A DNA stretch of 33,115 nucleotides from an uncultured Oscillospiraceae bacterium (GTDB lineage: Bacteria; Bacillota_A; Clostridia; Oscillospirales; Oscillospiraceae). Below the pieces are notes generated by a model. That model saw nothing but the letters and a program-made list of their open reading frames with translations, was not told the DNA's origin and did not search any database. How positions within the stretch are numbered: the first letter of the stretch is position 1; each line of letters begins with the position of its first letter. Of the stretch, positions 31,269 through 33,115 are shown in pieces. Position numbers and translations under genes: made by a program. The stretch is taken from positions 1 through 33,115 of the forward strand of contig CAAFFR010000143.1 in assembly GCA_900762245.1 (NCBI GenBank). Reading direction: 5' to 3'.

Positions 31269-31297
31269 TTGCATTTCGCCGTTTCGGCAGCTATAAT
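31269..31297 (+). promoter_or_regulatory. Promoter of the GH35 gene
   Basis: TTGCAT (31269-31274), 17-bp spacer, TATAAT (31292-31297). The start codon lies 55 bp downstream. It is back-to-back with the promoter at 31155-31183, so one regulator could control both. Confidence 0.78.
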
Positions 31298-31352
31298 GAA
31301 ATAAACTCTATGTGCGCGTTTAAAATCGATAACTCAGAAAGGAGTGCTGGCT

Positions 31353-33101
31353 ATGGGTATTCTGACAATGGATCGAACACAATTTCTGATGGACGGAAAA
31401 CCTTACCGGATTATTTCCGGTGCTATGCATTATTTTCGCATTGTCCCGGAATATTGGGAGGACCGGCTCCGAAAGCTGAAAGAGTGCGGCTTCAACACGG
31501 TGGAAACCTATAGCTGCTGGAATCTCCATGAGCGACGGGAGGGGGAGTTTGACTTCTCCGGGATTCTGGATATTACGGCCTATATCCGCACTGCCCAGAA
31601 TCTGGGACTGAATGTAATCCTGCGTCCGGGGCCCTACATCTGCGGAGAATGGGACATGGGCGGGCTTCCGTCCTGGCTGCTGCGGGATCCCGGGTTGGGT
31701 CTGCGCTGCTGTGATGCGGGTTTTCTTCAGAAGGTCCGCCGCTATTACCGGGAACTGCTGTCCCGAGTCCGTCCGCTGCTATGCACCAACGGCGGCAATA
31801 TCATTATGATGCAGGTGGAGAATGAGTACGGCAGCTACGGAAATGATCGGAACTATCTTCTGGAGATTGAGAAAATCTACCTGGAAAACGGCATCGACTG
31901 CCTGCTGTTTACCTCTGATGGCTCCAACGACTGGATGCTCAGCGGTGGATCGCTGCCCCATCTGCTGACGACCGTGAATTTCGGCAGCCGTCCGGAACTG
32001 AATTTTCGGGAGCTTCGAAAATTTAAGCAGGGCGAGCCGTTGATGTGCACCGAGTTCTGGAGCGGCTGGTTTGACCACTGGAGAGAGGACCATCATACCC
32101 GTTCGGCAGAGGAGATCGGGGAAAATCTGCAGCAGCTGCAAAATAGTGGTGCTTCCTATAATTTCTATATGTTCCACGGCGGTACCAATTTCGGGTTCTG
32201 CAACGGTGCCAATCACACCGGAACCGAGTACCAGCCCACCATCACCAGCTATGATTACTGCGCTCCTCTCAGTGAATGCGGCGATATGACTCCCACTTAT
32301 CATAGAATCCGGGAAATCCTGGGAGCGCCCCCAGTGAGCGGCGATGTGTCAAACCTGCCAAAATGCGCCTATGGCGAGGTTCTGCTGTCGCAGGTTTCGC
32401 CGCTGCTGCCGCAAGTATCAGCGCTGGCGCAGAAGATTACCGCTGCCCAGACCAGAACCATGGAGCAGCTGGGGCAGGATTTTGGCTACCTCCTCTATAG
32501 CACTACCCTTCGGGGGCCCTTTACGGAACAGCCATTGGACTTGGGGCGGGTTCATGACCGGGCGATGGTTTTTCTGAATGGCAAGAGGGTGGGATTGTGG
32601 GAACGGTCCCGGAAGAAGGACAGAATGGTCCTGTCTCTTGCCTCCGGGGAAACCGCGAAGCTGGACATTCTGGTGGAGAACATGGGCCGGGTCAATTACG
32701 GCACGAAGCTCCTTGACTGTAAGGGCCTTCTGGATGGCGTGCGTCTGGGACAGCAGTTCCACTTCGGGTGGGATATGTACTGTTTAACCATGGAGGATCT
32801 GTCTAAGCTTTGGTGGCATACAGAGGTACCGGAGTGGAAACAGCCTGTGTTCCTTCGGGGGGAGCTTACCATCGAGGGCATCCCTGCCGACACATTCCTC
32901 CGGCTGCCGAACTTTACCAAGGGCTTTTGCATGGTCAATGGGTTTAACATCGGCAGATACTGGAACGCAGCCGGGCCGCAGAAGACCCTGTATGTACCCG
33001 CACCCCTGCTGAAAACGGGGGGAAATGAGATCATCGTCTTTGAATCCGACGGATTTTCCGAACCCATTGTCCGTTTTGAGGATGTTCCCGATCTGGGCTG
33101 A
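31353..33101 (+). CDS. Glycoside hydrolase family 35 beta-galactosidase
   Basis: The 582-aa product has the GH35 barrel signatures: FLMDGKPYRIISGAMHYFRI, NTVETYSCWNLHERREGEFDFSG, ILRPGPYICGEWDMGGLPSWLL, MMQVENEYGSYG with acid/base Glu158, CTEFWSGWFDHW with nucleophile Glu234, and YMFHGGTNFGFCNGA. The C-terminal ~200 residues are the usual jelly-roll domains (VFLNGKRVGLWERS, FTKGFCMVNGFNIGRYWN). It removes terminal beta-galactose. No signal peptide is present, so it acts in the cytoplasm. The ATG at 31353 has AAAGGAG 8 bp upstream; a GTG three codons earlier overlaps that site. The gene is complete. Confidence 0.96.
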   Translation: MGILTMDRTQFLMDGKPYRIISGAMHYFRIVPEYWEDRLRKLKECGFNTVETYSCWNLHERREGEFDFSGILDITAYIRTAQNLGLNVILRPGPYICGEWDMGGLPSWLLRDPGLGLRCCDAGFLQKVRRYYRELLSRVRPLLCTNGGNIIMMQVENEYGSYGNDRNYLLEIEKIYLENGIDCLLFTSDGSNDWMLSGGSLPHLLTTVNFGSRPELNFRELRKFKQGEPLMCTEFWSGWFDHWREDHHTRSAEEIGENLQQLQNSGASYNFYMFHGGTNFGFCNGANHTGTEYQPTITSYDYCAPLSECGDMTPTYHRIREILGAPPVSGDVSNLPKCAYGEVLLSQVSPLLPQVSALAQKITAAQTRTMEQLGQDFGYLLYSTTLRGPFTEQPLDLGRVHDRAMVFLNGKRVGLWERSRKKDRMVLSLASGETAKLDILVENMGRVNYGTKLLDCKGLLDGVRLGQQFHFGWDMYCLTMEDLSKLWWHTEVPEWKQPVFLRGELTIEGIPADTFLRLPNFTKGFCMVNGFNIGRYWNAAGPQKTLYVPAPLLKTGGNEIIVFESDGFSEPIVRFEDVPDLG

Positions 33102-33115
33102 GGTTACGCTGTAAA

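Overview
The window looks like chromosomal DNA from an anaerobic gut Firmicute of the Oscillospiraceae/Ruminococcaceae type. The grounds are the gene order of the ribosomal cluster (L18-S5-L30-L15-SecY-Adk-Map-KOW-IF1-L36-S13-S11-S4-RpoA-L17), strong AGGAGG ribosome binding sites, moderately high GC, a DUF6774-like small protein, and short GC-rich palindromes between genes. No species can be named from sequence alone.

Layout. (1) 1-7805: the distal part of the S10/spc/alpha ribosomal supercluster, all on +, closed by a strong terminator. (2) 7806-9780: two identical tRNA-Thr(GGT) genes, each with its own promoter and terminator, flanking a VanZ-like membrane protein; then a decayed DUF554 gene. 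(3) 9786-12980: a CLC-family channel/antiporter, then an MFS transporter overlapping a DUF1349 protein. (4) 12986-17761, minus strand: a tight four-gene envelope operon. It encodes a GT2-GtrA fusion glycosyltransferase, a phosphodiester glycosidase (NAGPA-like), a 622-aa Lys/Ala/Pro-rich single-pass membrane protein and a PAP2 lipid phosphatase. (5) 18052-23016: a GH2 glycosidase, an S41-type lipoprotein with a small P-loop protein, an ArsR/SmtB metal sensor and a coiled-coil protein, with palindromic repeats and a MITE-like element between them. (6) 23019-24591, minus: an acyltransferase with a zinc ribbon and a short DUF6774-like gene with a TTG start. (7) 24678-27583: a polar amino-acid ABC transporter (binding lipoprotein, permease, ATPase), preceded by ARG-box-like sites and split by a 254-bp element built from hairpins. 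(8) 27575-28293: a permuted NlpC/P60-like protein. (9) 28296-28780: no intact gene; a tandem repeat of a tRNA 3' end plus terminator, interrupted by a three-hairpin module. (10) 28781-33101: divergent genes for a 781-aa multidomain putative carbohydrate-active protein and a GH35 beta-galactosidase.

How the genes work together. The first 7.8 kb serve translation, secretion and transcription. The minus-strand operon reads as one pathway acting on a polyprenyl-phosphate-linked envelope glycan: sugar loading and flipping, phosphodiester trimming, a surface scaffold and recycling of the lipid carrier. This is inference from families and spacing. The three carbohydrate enzymes (GH2, the 781-aa protein, GH35) have no visible signal peptides, so they probably act on imported oligosaccharides. 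The most unusual material is the multi-hairpin DNA at 25699-25952 and 28400-28509, and the four-gene envelope operon.
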